Notes: generated by a model from the sequence alone, not told the origin. DNA of 64,000 nt from Orthonyx spaldingii (GCA_013397795.1 VZTJ01000751.1:868257-932256); one strand, 5' to 3'; numbered from the stretch's first letter, positions 1 to 13,000 are shown. Made by a program: numbers and translations.

Positions 1-74
1 GAAAGGGCACGGATACAAATAGCACAAAATCTACTCAAAAGTTTAAGCACAGAGAAATGTTCAAATGATAAATA

Positions 75-200
75 ATGGGTTTGCATTTATATAGCACCAT
101 CCATCCAAACAAGACAAAGCGCTTTACAAATATTAATGAATTGAGACACAGTGTCTTCAAAGGCATCCATATTCAATTTGAAGTGTGGTGTAACTACTCT
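75..200. repeat. Possible ancient dispersed element in a RAB3IP intron
   Basis: The block starts with a 'tttatatagcaccat' stretch followed about 25 bases later by 'aaagcgctttacaa'. This pairing (a tatatagc core and a gcgcttta core) recurs in old vertebrate dispersed elements. I recognise the pattern only by eye and cannot name a family. There is no credible coding potential. It lies left of the RAB3IP exon at 705-966, so it would be intronic for that gene. Confidence is low because the match is short. Confidence 0.3.
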
Positions 201-704
201 AAAGAACAGCAGAGACATTTTTACTGCTTCTTTCCTATGCAGGTATTCCCCTATGAAACACGCCTGTTTCAAAAGCATTTATAAATTCCATGACACATGC
301 TACACTTTTAAACTCTAGAGGAAAGAAGACTCGAAAGGTATATAATCAGTGTCTATAAATACTTATCCAGTAACAACAGAATGACAGAAAATTGAATCCT
401 GTTCTCAAATGTCAGAATGAAGGAAAGCCTACTTTCCAAAAAGTGAATGTGTTTAACCAGATGTTGCAGCAAAAGCTTCCATGGTTAAATAGCAGCAGCA
501 GCACTAGGAAGAAAGCCATTATCAGAGTAATTCTAAGACATCAGCACTGCACTTAGAAAATTTTACATTAAATAATTACATCATAATAAATCTATAAGAA
601 ATGAGTAGACTTCAAGTGCACCTTCTGGCCCATCTATCACTCTGCAATATTACAAACACTTTGAAGAGAGAAAAAGCAGGAGGAAACAAGACAACGGACC
701 TTAC

Positions 705-966
705 CCTCTGAGCTTTTGCAAGTTCTTCTTTCAATCGTTCATAGCCCTTTTCTCTTACTTCCAGTACAGATGGGCTCCGTAAGTGAGATAAACTGTCTGT
801 ACTCAACCCAAAAATATCTTCATTTCCTTCAGCAACATCTGCTACCGTAGCGCCCTGCAAAAACTCTCTCTCTACGTTATTGCTCTCCTTCCTGGCATTA
901 CTGTGATTGAATGACCCACTCTGGGGTCCAGAGGTAGAACAAAGTACTGCGTCGGTAACATTGATG
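705..966 (-). CDS. RAB3IP: RAB3IP coding exon 2 (residues 84-171)
   Basis: The acceptor is 'ctttacag' just above 966 and the donor is AGG|gtaagg just below 705. The 262 bases add one base to Ser84 and then 87 codons, ending in phase 0. The exon encodes NVTDAVLCSTSG, then EREFLQGAT, then IFGLSTDSLSHLRSPSVLEV and the start of the coiled coil. The first third (after NVTD, up to EREF) is the least like mammals; the last 40 residues are nearly identical. The next expected exon, starting ELKLKDEE in mammals, is not found in 1-700 and should lie off the left edge. Confidence 0.93.
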
Positions 967-3900
967 CTGTAAAGAAAGCAATATATTTTATTTTTATATA
1001 ATACATTAAGAGAATTTTAGAAATGGCAGTAGTGATGTAGAATATATAATTATGAACACAATTCAATATTACAACATTGTAAATAATATTAAAATTGTAT
1101 CTTTAATGAAGCAAACAGCTTATATGCAACAAACATCAACAATTTAAATAAAAAGATGCAGGGATTTTACCTGACACCTGATAAGTCTCCACAATTCAGT
1201 TGTCGGGGAGATGAATAAACAGGTTGTGTAGGAAGGTCAGAAACATTTAATGCGTTGGGTTGGATTGGTGTGGAGGACACAACAGAAGGATGTGGTCGGT
1301 AGATGACGCTGGGTGAGGTAGTTTGTTCCTGAGTCCCTGGCTCATTTACTCCAAGAAGATCGGGTGTAGTAGGCGAGGCGAGGTTCACTTCATGAAAGCC
1401 TTCCAAGGGGTCACTGGCCATAATAAAAGTCTCATTATATGAATCCCTAAATGAAATAATCACAGTATCAGAAAGTAAATGGGAAATCTTAAATATATCT
1501 GACAGCAATTTGAATTAAAAAAACACTCAAATATATTCTGAATACTTCATAATAGAATGGAAACTGTGGACTATTCTTGCAAAAGTACGCATTTCAACCA
1601 CCAAAAATGTTTTTTCCCACCCATTGCACTGTTGAATCCAGAAGATCTAACAGCAGACTCTGCATCTAAATGGGATGATAAAATCAAGAACATACTCTAT
1701 ATCATAAAACATATCATCTAGAGCTGTTTCATATCACAATAAATATATTTCATTCATGAAAGAGTGGGAGACCTGGGAATCACTGAAGAAAAAAAACCTT
1801 CTAAACATAAAACTTCCACTTTTCATCTTAATGAAGCAAATAATCTAGGACAGAAATCAGTGAACCTTTAAATAAATTATAGTCCACAGTGGTTTTTGTT
1901 AAATTACTCATCTGATCTTTTAACAGTTCACTGAAATGACAGATTTAGCCAATAAGATTTCCCATGAAGTATGATGATGTATATTTAACATATCACATGA
2001 TTAACTGAACATGACAATTGTGAACAAGTATACCAAAAATATGTTACAGGTAAAATGTACTATGACTTGGCAATTTAACAGACAATCTTTTGACTTATTT
2101 TTTAATTACATATGCTTTTCATAAGATCAATAGAAAACAAGTACAACACATGATTTTTACAAGTCCTATTTTCGAGCAGTTTATCAGAGATGACAAAAAT
2201 CTCTGCATAATTGAAAACTGTAAGTTGGAAGTAGTATGGACAAATTTGTGAAGGAATTACTTAGCACTGATTATTCACTGCAAAAAAAAACTTTTCCACG
2301 CTATATAAATACAGAAGAGAGAAAAGGCTCAAAAAAGATACTTAACGTGCAAAACAAAAACAAAAAAGAACTGTGCATCTGAACAAAATAATACATTGCA
2401 TTTTACAGAGCAAGTTGCTTGGATCTTACACTTGAAAAGACAAGGCAGAGAGAAGATCTAGAAAGATGATGGTTGTAACCATGAACAGAGAGGATGCCAT
2501 CAACTTACATATATATCCAGTTCATTAACTACTTCACAAAACATACAGGAAGATACCAAGAACGGAATCCCAAAATTATATATGAAGTAATGTTTTAGTT
2601 AAATTAGGACTTTCTGGTCACCTTAAAGAACACTATCCAAAACTCTTCTGCATCTCAAGGATTGCGGTGTGTACACACCAGTGCGAACCAGGAGCTTTAC
2701 CACATCTGCAGGTACATGTTGGAAAAATTCAACTGTTCAGACCAGCAAGAATATGTTAACTTTCCTCTGCCTCTGCTAATTGCTCCCACAAAAAACAAAA
2801 ACAAACAAACAAAAAACCAAACAAACAAACTAACAAAAACACACACAAACCACCCCCCTCTAAGAAACTGCCCAGACTTCAGGGACAGAAAGGACCTTAT
2901 ATGAATAAAAAGGAACATTTTTTGTTTGGGTTTCTTTTCTGCAGAAAATGTCATGCAGAAATTTGCTTTATTTTGAACTATCAAGAGCAGTTGCACAAAT
3001 ATGATTTACACAGAAAAACACTGTCACAGTTTTGTGCTTTGAAGCTTTCCTATTACCACAGATGAAAAGCTTATTTTTGAGTTTAAGTACCTTTGGCAAA
3101 TATTGCTGTGTGTTTTCCATATAGTTCGTCTGAACTATTAGAAGCATTACAATTACATGCTCTACATGATGATAAAGCCTGTTGAATAAACAAATTAAAA
3201 TGAAGGACCTGACACAGCTACAGGACATTTCTTCAAAGCTACATTTCAAGAATGTTTTCAGCTCTACAATGCAATTATTACATCATTGTTTTATATTTAA
3301 TAAACTGAAATACTGCCATCTTTATAGTTCATCACCCCAGTTGAAAAATATCCATGTCAGAGATTTCAGCGTCAGGGTCACATCTACATACTTTCCCTTT
3401 CTTTGTCCCCACCACTCTCCTCTTCTTTGACCACCAAGCCAGCCATACCCAGCACCACTATACCGGCAACAACACCAAGATATCACTTCCAATTCCTGAT
3501 TCTCTGGATTCCAGTCTTCACAACTAACAAAAGAAGAGGCTCTGAACAAGGATGCAGAAGGGCTGCCTGGATGCCTTGCCTTTTCTACAGTATCTAGGAA
3601 GTGCACCCAAATCCACACAACAGAAGCAGAAACTGAGACCCACCTGAGAGCAAAACAGGAACACGCTTCTGCCACATACTCCCCGCTGTTGACTAGTTTC
3701 TATTTCAAGTTTGAAAGACACACTGCTAGTCACTCTTAAAACTCATGGTCTGCCTTGCTATTCAGCAGAGATATCATGGAACTTCATATCACCAGTACCA
3801 TGATTGTTTATAGTTGCACGCCCCATTGGGCTGAACTTTGCTATGCAAGTTTTTTTTCAAAAAACTGATTTTTAAAAAAATACTACTTAGCCTACTCCAA

Positions 3901-6900
3901 GAATAAAAAAAGGCTCTGGAAAAGCTTATTTGTTGTTTTTTAAATTTATTTTACTGATTCTGTACAAATCTTCGGGCTATCTGTTTGGACCAAATACTTT
4001 AAGTACATAGAGTAAGCAACAGGTTAAAAGATGCACCATTCCATATATTTCTCATAACAGACACAAATTCATCTACATTCTGAAGCACAGAAGGCCATGC
4101 TGGGCTCACACAGAGAAAAAACAATTGAAAGCCTACTTATTATCTTTCAAATGTGTTTCTAGCTGTCCCTCTGGACCATCACATCTATTTATGATAGCAA
4201 AATACTATGTTTCAGGGAGTGGATGGCAGGAATCCATCCTACCTACATGGTCCCACTCCTTTGAGGAATGTTCCACTTAACTCTTTCCTATGGCTTTTCC
4301 ACCTAACCTGCCTATATCCTGCAGTACTTTTAACAGTAAAAAAAGAAAGAGCCCAAACCAAAAAGATCATGGTATTTACAAGACTATCACTCTGCTTTAT
4401 ATATTAAATATTGAACTCAGCCTAAACAGTAAATAAATCCATGCATAACTTCTCAGCAATCAAAAAAGAAGCTCTTTCTGATACAGTAAGTAAAAATGTT
4501 TAAGAAGTTATACAAGTTATTCCTGGAAGAGCTGAAAATAAAGTCCCTCAGCTATATTTTTCCCCTAGCCTGTCAAACGGGCACTCTTAAGCAAACCATC
4601 TGTGTAAAACACTTTCCATTCACAACTTTTTCCTTTCCTAAGACTACTTCTTGCTAGGCAGTGAGCAGGCAGAAGCTGGGTACACCTCCCAGAGAAGACA
4701 AAGAAGCCCACATTAAATACCTCAGTTTCAAGACTCACCAACACCATTATGATGACATACATTAATGAAACTGGACATACATGCAAAAAGCCAGGTGGCT
4801 GTAAAATTAAAAGCTCTCATTTGGGAAAGAACTCTTCAAAGTAATGGTAACCAAAAGGAGGAGGATTAAAAACACACATTAAATGTCAGTGTCATTAAAG
4901 ATTAGAGGCTTCCCTATGGCTTGCAGAAAGGATTCATATTATTGACTAAGGCAGAGACGAACAGCCTTGCTGTGAAGGAACATGAAGCGAATGGTAAGCG
5001 GAGAGCTTTACCAGGAGCCAAGCTGACTGTGTGCAAAGAACCACACACTGTTGACACAGCACTCTTTAGTAGTAATTCTACTACTGTGAACAAAAGCTGA
5101 TATTCTGACATTTCAGGGCAGCACACATATTAAATAAAATAATTAATTTCCTTAATACTTTTTCTACCACATAAATATAAGGTGAAAGCTTGGAATCACA
5201 TTAGTGCCTACCAAACATGTGATTATTTTTGTCTTAGTTGATAGTATGCAATTAGGATCACATAAAAATGTCAAGTACTGTAATAAATCAGTACACAATA
5301 AATTCATTTCCTTATGCTTTCATCTGGAAATAATGCAAATTTGGTGGGAGCTGACAAAATGTCGCTTTTTATTACCTCTCCACTGCCACACTTGCACTGC
5401 CGACTAACAACAACTTCATGAGGAAACTACACTCAAATCTGCTATTTTCCTTAATAGTAAACTAAAATGTACTACAAAGAAGTCAGTTTAACACCTCCTA
5501 TGGCTTCTAACAGAAATTGAGAACCACAAACATTTTTAACAGCAATCAAATCAAAATGCTTAAGCTAATTTTTCTGTTAAAACTCAAAGAGGGATTTAGC
5601 TACTTGTCTGAATCAAAACACTCAATAACTAAATATTAAAAGGCTCCCTGAAAGGCAGTAATTTATTGTGGTTTGTTTCCTTTAGAAAAAAAAATTGTTG
5701 AAAACTATCTACTACAAACTCTGGAGTTTGTCTTTCACAGACTGCTTTAGAATACCAGACACTTCGATGATAACTCTGAACAATCTCCTAACTGCTACAG
5801 TCCATTTAAAAGTAACGACAACACCAAACATTTCACACATCAGTAATCTCATTTTTAGCTTTAATAGTAAAGAGTACCATCACAACAGAATGGCTAGCTG
5901 CTGGAGTAGGAAGAAAAAAAAAACCCTAAGGAAGAAAGTTAACACCTCTAAACATTTTCACCAAGAGCAAATTCTAGTTAGCATTTATCAAAAGAACGTG
6001 CCTATTAGGCACTGTGGTTTAACCACCATGCAGCAGGACTTTTAATATGTAACTGAGTCTCAAAGACTTCATTTATTAGACTCCAACATCTGCTTCACTT
6101 TATTTGGGAGGGGTCTGGAAAGTGGACTTTTCCTCAAAACAACTGGCATTAGCCCACCACTGGGCCTCCATTCTTCTCAGTCAGTTTAGGAAAATTAAAA
6201 AATTTTTGAAAAATTTGGTATTATAGAGCCTAGAATGTAATAGGTAGAACTCAGCAGAGAATTAAGAATAGTGGACTAATGAATACCTTTTAAAGAAGCA
6301 GTTCAATTAAGCAGTATTACTTCAACCTATCAGATGCAAATAGGCAGTTTAAAATTCAAATTGTTGTAAGGCATATATGGGCATTAATTTCAAGATTAAA
6401 ATTAATTCAATTACATCTATCCACTATAAGATATTCATGAGATGTAGGCATGGGACAAAGTTTGGTAGATTTTCTTCCTAAAATGTTTTATACTTAAGCT
6501 TCGCCAGAGATTTCAAGCAAGTTCAAACACCATTATCAATGCTAGTTGACTGCATGAACACAAATCAAAATTTGGCATAGGAATTCCTTTAAGGTTTGCA
6601 AAAAATAATTCCCACTCCTAAAATTTTGCAATTGTGATAGAAATTTCTGCCTCGGGAACCCAAAGCAAAACCTTTCTTCTTTTTTTTTTTTTTTTTTTGG
6701 AGCCGGTAAGGTACAAGAGAAAAGAAAGCACTGGACTACTCCAGTCTTTACATATTCTACTTTTATTTACAAGTGACCTCACACCATGTATTTACCAACA
6801 GATGCTAAATGAGGCAAGATGGTAAATGGAAGGTAAATTTTAAGTTAGGCAACTCTACAGAATTTAACAGCTAACAGAAACACACTTGGTTTAATGTGAG

Positions 6901-9690
6901 AATATTTTTCTACTACATTCCCTCTAGTGTTGTCATATAATACTACGGTGTGGGTCTTCTATTTTTACTCTCACTTTATGCATTGAAAACACTATTTTGC
7001 ACTGTTTTAAAAGAAATATAGTCTACTTGATAGCAGGATTTTATGAAGTTAAAAGGATTTTTCTTTAGATGAACTGATAATTAAAGAAAAAAACTCTTTT
7101 AAAAACTTTATTATAGGTGTATCCTCAACTATAAAAATACAGGTACAGACAGCAAGTGTCTCTCTTACAGAAACAAGCAGCACACAAAATGCAATGACCT
7201 ATATTTATGAAGTGCTTGTGAAACTTATAAATAAACATGGTTTAGAGTCTGGTAGATAGTACACCTTTTACTAGAGAGAAAAGTCAGTGTTTTGCAAACG
7301 CAAAGAATACTGCAAACTTTCATTGTAAACAAACATACAAAGAACACTGTTCTGTTCACAAAGACTCTCAAACCAAGTTAATTAAACTGAAAATACTATT
7401 CTCTTTGCAGATGCTGTTCTTTTTAAGGCACAGCATTGTTCTGCCTTGTCTTGGAATCAATTTCACAAACCTATCTCAGGTTTAAACCTGATCACAATGA
7501 CTGTAGTGTGACTCTTGCCAAGACTTGGACCTAAATACCCTCTTGTTTTCAGTTAACACTGAAAATATTCGCTGAGCAAACCTAAATGTCAGTAAAATTA
7601 CCATGAATTTCCTGACATTGTATCTGTAAATGTATTTAAAGAAATATTTTCTTAATTTATTAAAAAATTGATAGCATATTAGTAAGTGCTAATAAAGTCT
7701 CTAATACAAGTCCTGACAGTCAGATTACAGTAAGACAATATTTTACATGCCATATTAAAAAAGGTCTTAAAAATAAAAATCCAAAGTACACATCTCTTTT
7801 CTGAGGAAATCCATAAACCTAAGTGGAACAGTGAGTGAGCAGTTCATTTGGTATTTTACATGAATTTTTAAACCAAGTCAATAAAAGCTATGAAAATAGC
7901 TGACATCTATAATCAAAATGCTTCTTGTGACTGTTCTGTTCCCCTATAGAAAAAAAAAATCCCCTCTTAAATACAGCATAACAAGATGGATATTCCAGTC
8001 GCAGCTGTGAGGTGCACTCCCATTTGTTATTTATTAAAAGCATAATGAGAACAGTAAATTATTTATCCTTCTTTGCTCACTAGGTAACATTAACCAAGCA
8101 CAACAGATGAATGACTGCCAAGACACAAATACAGAAGGCCAAACTTTAACCCTTCCAAAAACTCATTAAACAGATCTATAATAGAAACAACAATAAAAAT
8201 ATTAAAGCAACAAGATTTCAGGTTTTGTCCTATAGTGAGGAATACAAATATTTGAACAGATGGTAGCTGCCAACACATACTTCTAGTCTCAACAACCTTA
8301 CATCTGCTTGAAAAGAGAAGCTGATAATTTCACAGTTACAGCAAGTCTGTAGAAGATTAATTATTTTCTCTATCTAGATAACTCTTTTTGAGACTTCCTA
8401 ATAACATGCTTAAAAATTAACAGAGCAAACAAACCAAGCAACATGAAACTTAGTACATTATCTGCAAACAAAACAGACAACACTTTCAAACTCACGAAAA
8501 CACTGCAGCTTTTTGTCAGCAAGACAAACTCTGAGGGCAGCATTAAGGCTTTGGTCACTCTGTGCTCTCCTACTTCCAGAGCCCTAAGACTCTCGGGGAA
8601 TTAGTGGAGCATCGGCACTCTGGCAGCACAAATTTCTGCATAGGTCATCACTTGAGACCAACTTGCAACCAAAATTTACTTTCTGAGCCTTACTCTCCAA
8701 CATAACTACACTACAAATTAAGGCTAATTCAAACCTGCTACTTAACTACTACAGCTTACAACACCACTTATAGGCGACTAGGTATGACCCTCAATATTGC
8801 TCTACGGACCATAAAGCAGCCAGAAACGCTAGAGGCGAGCGCAGCCCCACTGTCCCACAGCGCAGGACGCCCCTGCGGTCCGCGCCCGCGCTGCTCTGGC
8901 ACCCTCGAGCAGTGACATTTGCGAACCCCACGAGGGGCCCTGGCCGGCCCTCCCCCGCTTCTCTCTCTGTCCCTTTCGGCGTTCTCTCTCCCTGGTCCGC
9001 ACCTGCCGCCCCGCCGGCCGAGAGCTCTGTGAGCGCCGGCGAAGCGTTCAACTAGCTCAGCCTCTCCTCGCATCCCTGCTCTCCCCGTCCCGGTCCCTGC
9101 CGCCCGCCCCTCGGGCCGCGCAAAGGCACCGCGGGGGAGCACGGCAGCTGCTCGACACGCCGGCCCCGCGGTGCGATGACTCTTTGTCCGCCGCCGCTGC
9201 CTCCCTCGGGGCAGGTGCCCTCGGCACTTCCCGGGGTGATCCCCGAGAACTACTTTTGCCCAGTTTTGCCTTCGACCGCGGCTGGACTCGGGGACAAGCG
9301 CATCCCTGCCGCCGACTGCCCTTTCCCTGCCCACGCAAGCCCCGACGGATGCGGGGACTCCCTCCCACCGCAGACGGGCACAGCAGCACGGCCCGGGCCG
9401 CTGCCTGCGCCCGCGTTCTTCCACCCAGGGACCCACGGCCGCGGCAGCCAGCCCGCGCTCGGTCACGGCGCCCCGGGAAGGAGCAGCGTTCCCCGGCGGC
9501 GCCGGCTCCGCCCGCCTGGGCACAGGCTCCCGGAGACGCGCCGGCGGGCAGGTGCAGCAGCACTAGCGGGGAACCACAGCCCGGGCAGCCACCCCACGCT
9601 CCCACCGGCGGGGCCGGGGCCGCGCACCCCGGCACACGTACCTGCTGAGCCTCGAGAGAGCAGCGNNNNNNNNNNNNNNNNNNNNNNNNN
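705..9690 (-). CDS. RAB3IP: RAB3IP (Rabin8), 5' part of the gene, minus strand; spans two coding exons and a probable non-coding first exon
   Basis: Rabin8 is the guanine-nucleotide exchange factor that activates Rab8 (and binds Rab3A) in vesicle traffic and ciliogenesis. Here only the N-terminus is present. The join is 1421..1171 then 966..705, phase-matched (AG|C = Ser84), giving 171 residues that begin MASDPLEGFHEVNLASP and end in EELAKAQR. They align along their whole length with the mammalian N-terminus as I know it (for example YRPHPS, LPTQPVYSSPR, DDIFGLSTDSLS-like and LRSPSVLEVREKGYERLK). The conserved ERLKEELAKAQ stretch is the entry into the Sec2-type coiled coil that does the exchange; the coiled coil itself and the C-terminal domain lie beyond position 1. 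Intron 1 is about 8.2 kb. The gene is divergent from BEST3, as in human. The right-hand limit is approximate because exon 1 runs into an N gap. Confidence 0.93.
1171..1446 (-). CDS. RAB3IP: RAB3IP coding exon 1 (25 nt of 5' UTR plus residues 1-83)
   Basis: The acceptor 'ttcatttag' precedes 1446, and the start ATG is at 1421-1419 with A at -3 and G at +4, a good initiation context. Translation gives MASDPLEGFHEVNLASPTTP and continues as a low-complexity Ser/Thr/Pro-rich stretch to LNCGDLSGV. The donor is GTCAG|gtaaaat at 1171/1170. An in-frame extension upstream of the ATG exists only by reading through the acceptor into the intron, so the ATG at 1421 is chosen. Confidence 0.93.
2790..2855. 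repeat. CAAA/CA-rich simple repeat
   Basis: Runs of caaacaaac and related A/C-rich units pass into a short CA tract and a C run. This is a degenerate microsatellite inside RAB3IP intron 1. No coding or regulatory role is visible. Confidence 0.75.
6680..6698. repeat. Poly-T tract
   Basis: Nineteen consecutive T. It could be an isolated homopolymer or the reverse complement of a retroposon A-tail. I see no recognisable retroposon body beside it. Confidence 0.7.
9642..9690 (-). other. RAB3IP: Probable RAB3IP non-coding first exon (3' boundary only)
   Basis: On the minus strand the sequence reads GAGGCTCAGCAG|gtacgtgtg, a strong splice donor, at 9642/9641. It lies within the CpG island and upstream of the 25-nt 5' UTR of the first coding exon. 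I infer a 5' UTR exon ending at 9642. Its start is not visible because the exon runs into the N gap at 9666. An alternative is a different first exon elsewhere in the island. Confidence 0.5.
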
Positions 9691-9713
9691 NNNNNNNNNN
9701 NNNNNNNNNNNNN
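9666..9713. other. Assembly gap (48 N)
   Basis: Forty-eight undetermined bases in the most GC-rich part of the CpG island. The number of N may not be the true gap length. Any translation through it is meaningless. Confidence 0.99.
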
Positions 9714-9830
9714 GGGGGCAGGTGTGCGCGGGGCCCGCTGCCGCCCCCTAGCGGTGGGGCGGGACGTGACCTCCGTGAGGGGAGCGGGGCGGGGGCGAGA
9801 GAAGCGCCCGGGGCCGTGGGACCTTCCCTC

Positions 9831-10011
9831 GTCACCTGGGGAGAGGGTTAAAATATCGAAACACTGCTTCTGGTCAAGGGTAGGCACCACTCGTCACCTG
9901 GGCCAGAGGGTTAAACCGTCGGAACACTGCTTCTGTCCAAGGGCAGGCACTACTTGTCACCTGGGACAGAGGGTTAAACCATCGAAACACTGCTTCTGTC
10001 CAAGGGCAGGC
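9831..10011. repeat. Three-copy tandem repeat, 62/63-bp unit, at the CpG island edge
   Basis: Copies start at 9831, 9893 and 9956, each beginning gtcacctggg and containing agagggttaaa, a cg/aacactgcttctg block and caagggcaggc. Copy 1 is 62 bp and copy 2 is 63 bp; copy 3 is cut near 10011. Copies 2 and 3 are nearly identical, copy 1 slightly more diverged. The unit does not match any repeat family I know. It starts where CpG density falls, just upstream of the inferred RAB3IP transcription start. Confidence 0.88.
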
Positions 10012-13000
10012 GAGGACAGGGCTCTTAAACTCGGAGTGGTTTGTTGCCGTGAAAAACACAAGGAAGTTAATCACTCTGTGTTTAATGGAATGCAGTAACA
10101 AAGGCACGGGATTGCACAATTAAAAATGAGAAAATGAAAGATATGTCAGGTGATTATCCAGTAATTTTCATTCATGGGGCATGCACTGCTCCAAATCAGG
10201 TTCTGAGCCTCCCTAATGTATGTCGTAATTAAAGACTGAACTGCACACACAAAATTTCTGAAATGAGGCCACATATAGAGCTATAAAAGGACTCACTTGC
10301 TAAGAAGAGGTGTTTTTCCAGCTCCAGTAGTTTGATAAAGAGTAATTACTACTGTGTCTTATCTGGGCTAGCCCTAAGCCATCCCCATTCCCACCCTGAC
10401 ACAAGCATGGTGCTTACTGCTCTTGAAGTCCTGGTCTGTACTGTTCTGTGTGTCGTATGTCTTTAAAGGCAATAGGCAAAATGTTATAAAGCTGCTATAA
10501 ATAAGACTCTATGTCACCACTGGTCTGATTACAGTGCCAAAAAATATGCTTCAAATGACAGCAGTATTGGCTGGGCCATATACTTTCCTTGCTGTTAGTG
10601 CAACTGAACTGAGCCGTGTGCTGTATGGTGAGGAATTTGAGAAAAAAACTAAGGTAAACAAGTCCCATTCATCAGTTAAGGAATCTAGGCTGCATTCCAG
10701 TCAGTAATTGAAACTTTAATTATCTTGACAGCTTTCCACTGAATGTGAAAGAATCCTGTTTGGCCAGTCCTGCAGGACATAGCCACAGACAAATAATGTT
10801 CTCTGTGGCACATTCCCTATGGCATCTACCAAGCAAGAAATTCATTGAGAGCAAAATAATATGACAAAGATGATGTCAAAAGGCAAATGTATCAATGCCA
10901 TTCCTCATAAAATAAATACAGTACCTATAGATACTAATATCTTCTAAACTACTTTCCAGTATGTAAATCTACACTGATTACAATGGGACTCAATGACTAC
11001 AGAAAGTCATCATCTATAGCTTTTCTGGAAGCAATCTGAAAACCAAGAAATCAAAAAATGGAATATTCAAGCAGCAGTATAACTTGAAATTTGTAAAAAA
11101 CCCGTAAGAGTAGAGATGTTCAGTTTAAGGAGCTCGAACTTTAAATTATTTAATTTGCTAATATTGACATGAAATAGAATCCAGACAGTGCTATCAGAAT
11201 ACAGGTTTGACAAATTAGAAGATGCATCAGAAAGTTTATTAAAAACGTGATTGCAAAAGAGACATGACAAGTGGAATCAGAAGTTTAAAACAACCTATTA
11301 AGACATAGTAAACCAACAAGAGTCTATAATTAGGATCTGTAATCCTATAGTTCTTAATCCTGTACAATGACTGTGCTTGGCATGACAATCTGCTGTCTTA
11401 ACCAGATTAGACATCTTGCATTTCAAGAAATAAAAGCAATACAGTTCCAAAGACATTTGACTGTGCTAAGATTAGTCACCAACAGATTTATTTTGTCAAA
11501 GTACTCCTGTATTTTGCTGTGTGTAATACTTTAAAGAGTCAGGCAGCAACAAACCACAAAGCATAATTTACACGGTTAAAATTAAAAGCTAAAATAAATT
11601 TAATAAATAAATTGAATTAAATCCAGAGTCATAAATAACAGAAAGAGCATTTTGGGAGGGGGGCAGGGCAGAAGGAAAAGATATTTTGGAAGAGCATTTT
11701 TATCCAACCCTTTGCTCCTTCCTGACCTGCACATGAGTGTCAGAGCAGAATTACTCCACCAGGCATCATAAACTGAGAGCCAAGGTCACCAATGAGGGCA
11801 CAGTCAAGTGCAGGGCCAGGTGGCAATATAGCAACAACCTTTGTCATATACCAGTGACCATCAGCCAAGGTGAGATGTCAAATTAACTCCAGCATCCATT
11901 CAGGAAGTCTTATCAGGAAACGCAAAAGGCAGTACTGGGAACATGTATGACCTATGTGCAGACCTACACCTGTAATGTAGGTCTGAGACTCATCCAAGGA
12001 AGGATCACCCGAGACAGACTCACACGAGACAAAGTACTGTTTGTCTGTTTGTTTTGAGCTCCCTGGTGTGGTTAAATGCTCCAGATCAGAAATTCCCATT
12101 CTCCAGCTGGATAGAACACTGAATAGGTATCTTGGCACAGACTGGGCTGGAGCAATCTATATACTAAAAACTGGAGTCTCACTTGTGTAGCTTCTCTCCA
12201 GTCATACTGATGGAAGGTGTGATAAAAATCATTGCAAACAGTTCCTGCACTGCACAGAGTCTCCCTGCACTGCAGCTCTGTCTGTCAATGTCTTCTGTCA
12301 CATTTGAAACATCTCTCTGAGAGACTGTATCTTTAAATGTGGTTGTTTCCTTTCCTCATAGTTACAGTCCACTCAACTCAGAAACCTGTTGCAGGGAGGA
12401 GAAAATAGAAGAGACAAAACTGTTTTGCAGAAGGTAGTCCCAGACCATGGGAGGGTTCTCTGCTGAAGGCAAGGGTGTCTGCAGGACTTCAGAAAAACCA
12501 AGGGCATAATTTTTCTTTGATCTGAATTTAGTTATAGTTTCTCATTTCTACACAGAAGCACAAATGCCAGCTAATGTAATTTTCCCCCCTACAGGTTGGG
12601 AGGAATAAAAGAATGAGATGGTTGTTCTCTTTGTAGAAGGTGTTCAAGTGTTTGGTAGGGTAGGATGTCCCAACAATTTCATGGATAAATAAAGTAAATA
12701 AACTTTGAAATCTCATTTTCTACTTGTCTATGGTACTTCTTACTTGTTTTATTAATTTTTAAAATATTGAATAAACTAATTATTACCTCCCTTTTTGTGA
12801 AGATGTTATAAAACAATAAGCTCAAGAAAACCAGAGGATGAATCTATTAATAGTAGTCACATATGCATTGAAACCCCATAGTACAGTGAAAAAAAAACCA
12901 AAGAATTATCCTCTATATACAAAAAAAAAGGTACAGAGACTTTAAGTCTTATCTATTTTAGAAATTTCCCCCCTCTTCTACTAGCTCAGCTGAACCAGTG

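Larger units (their letters stand above)
1447..9641 (-). other. RAB3IP: RAB3IP intron 1 (about 8.2 kb)
   Basis: AT-rich sequence between the first coding exon and the proposed donor at 9641. I see no gene in it. Simple sequence includes a CAAA/CA-rich run at about 2790-2855 and a poly-T run at 6680-6698. Short open frames here lack recognisable domains. The right end, from about 8780, is inside the CpG island. Confidence 0.7.
8780..9870. promoter_or_regulatory. RAB3IP: CpG island, RAB3IP promoter region
   Basis: Composition changes abruptly from AT-rich to very GC- and CpG-rich, with many gcg/ccg runs and GGGCGG/CCCGCC GC boxes (for example 'ggggcgggac' near 9755 and 'gagcggggcggggg' near 9783). 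CpG islands mark broadly active vertebrate promoters, and this one sits exactly where the RAB3IP 5' end is expected. Long open frames on both strands here are typical artefacts of stop-poor GC-rich DNA. There is no obvious TATA box, as usual for this promoter class. Confidence 0.85.

Noticed and set aside
8768..9890. Long open frames on both strands (up to 277 codons) in the GC-rich island
   Set aside because: They are Arg/Pro/Gly/Ala-rich, overlap one another on both strands, and some cross the N gap. This is the usual artefact of CpG islands; no domain is recognisable.
9724..10098. 124-codon open frame with internal repeats (GQRVKPSxHCF)
   Set aside because: It is explained by the tandem DNA repeat whose 63-bp period is a multiple of three. 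There is no start context or domain, and copy 1 (62 bp) breaks the periodicity.
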